Below, piece by piece: positions 63,834 to 64,000 of a stretch of 64,000 nucleotides of DNA. Below the pieces are notes generated by a model. The model was not told the origin of the DNA. It did no database searches and was given only the letters and a program-made list of their open reading frames with translations. Numbering within the stretch: the first letter of the stretch is position 1; each line of letters starts with the position of its first letter. Origin of the DNA: Arthrobacter sp. NicSoilB8 (lineage in GTDB: Bacteria > Actinomycetota > Actinomycetes > Actinomycetales > Micrococcaceae); contig NZ_AP024655.1 of the NCBI RefSeq assembly GCF_019977355.1, forward strand, positions 2,170,001 through 2,234,000. The letters are read 5' to 3'. Both the position numbers and the translations under genes were made by a program.

Positions 63834-64000
63834 TTAGCGGCCGTTGTACTCGTCGTCTGTGATGTGCCCGTTCCAAGTGGTGGTCTTGGACGGGTCTTCA
63901 CCGTTTTGCAGCATGGCAATGTGTTCCATGAAACAGCCGGGGGCGGCGGCGTGCCAGTGCTCCTCGCCGGGTGGGGTATAGATCGTCTGGCCGGGGTGGA
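63834..64000 (-). CDS. Cupin-domain protein, 3' part (runs off the window)
   Basis: Reads PGQTIYTPPGEEHWHAAAPG then CFMEHIAMLQNGEDPSKTTT, WNGHITDDEYNGR to TAA 63834. PGEEHWHAA holds cupin metal ligands (Glu, His, His). The remaining N-terminal two thirds lie beyond the window edge. Confidence 0.85.
   Translation of the reverse strand, partial: HPGQTIYTPPGEEHWHAAAPGCFMEHIAMLQNGEDPSKTTTWNGHITDDEYNGR

Overview
The window is high-GC DNA with GTG starts, strong AGGAGG-type ribosome sites and many actinobacterial family proteins (SCO1664 family, DUF3090, GAF-ANTAR, AfsR/SARP, DivIVA, MAB_1171c family, DUF1876, LigD-type polymerase). This points to an actinomycete of the Arthrobacter/Pseudarthrobacter (Micrococcaceae) type. 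That is inferred from family content; no rRNA or other marker gene is present. I found no tRNA, rRNA or CRISPR array.

Layout. 0-9.3 kb: an intact-looking IS3-family element (inside an older dispersed repeat), a truncated phosphatase/DUF3090/SCO1664 operon, a broken XRE/AbiEii-like toxin-antitoxin pair, a CBS protein, and a mosaic of broken genes (carbonic anhydrase, VOC, SRAP, intradiol dioxygenase) around an Imm5-like protein. 9.3-18.7 kb: mostly sound metabolic genes (cardiolipin synthase, M24 peptidase, GCS2 carboxylate-amine ligase, and a permease/small membrane protein/M20 dipeptidase operon) with transposition-gene scraps at 10.9 kb. 18.8-27.3 kb: a second graveyard holding IS481 and IS256 remnants, pieces of a class-III aminotransferase, PucR, a P-loop kinase, ParB, araA and a GntR/FCD regulator, and a rifampin ADP-ribosyltransferase gene interrupted by one amber codon. 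Intact ZIP permease, SnoaL-like and small unknown genes lie among them.

27.3-41 kb: regulators and stress genes: a divergent LysR/EamA pair, three GAF-ANTAR proteins, a GAF-SpoIIE phosphatase, DivIVA behind the tail of a reductase, a RibD/DHFR-like reductase and an FAD oxidase. 41-46 kb: a 1088-aa SARP/NB-ARC/TPR regulator reading toward the FAD oxidase, then the uncharacterised DUF1326/DUF2182 pair. 46.5-48 kb: two truncated inositol-type catabolic genes joined head to head. 48.4-50.6 kb: an MpaB-like oxygenase/MAB_1171c-family membrane protein/small protein cassette. 51-64 kb: an ordinary accessory set (dienelactone hydrolase, SRPBCC, DedA, DUF427, HhH-GPD, MBL fold, lipoprotein, zinc-ribbon protein, DUF1876, membrane protein, SelO, LigD polymerase domain, partial cupin).

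The general picture is a recombination-prone accessory region where catabolic genes have been cut down to fragments while sensors, regulators and membrane proteins stay open. The parts most worth follow-up are the GAF-ANTAR/SpoIIE cluster, the MAB_1171c/MpaB cassette, the DUF1326/DUF2182 pair with a 17-bp duplication at its junction, and a family of short dispersed repeats around the motif GGCGTGTACATTG.
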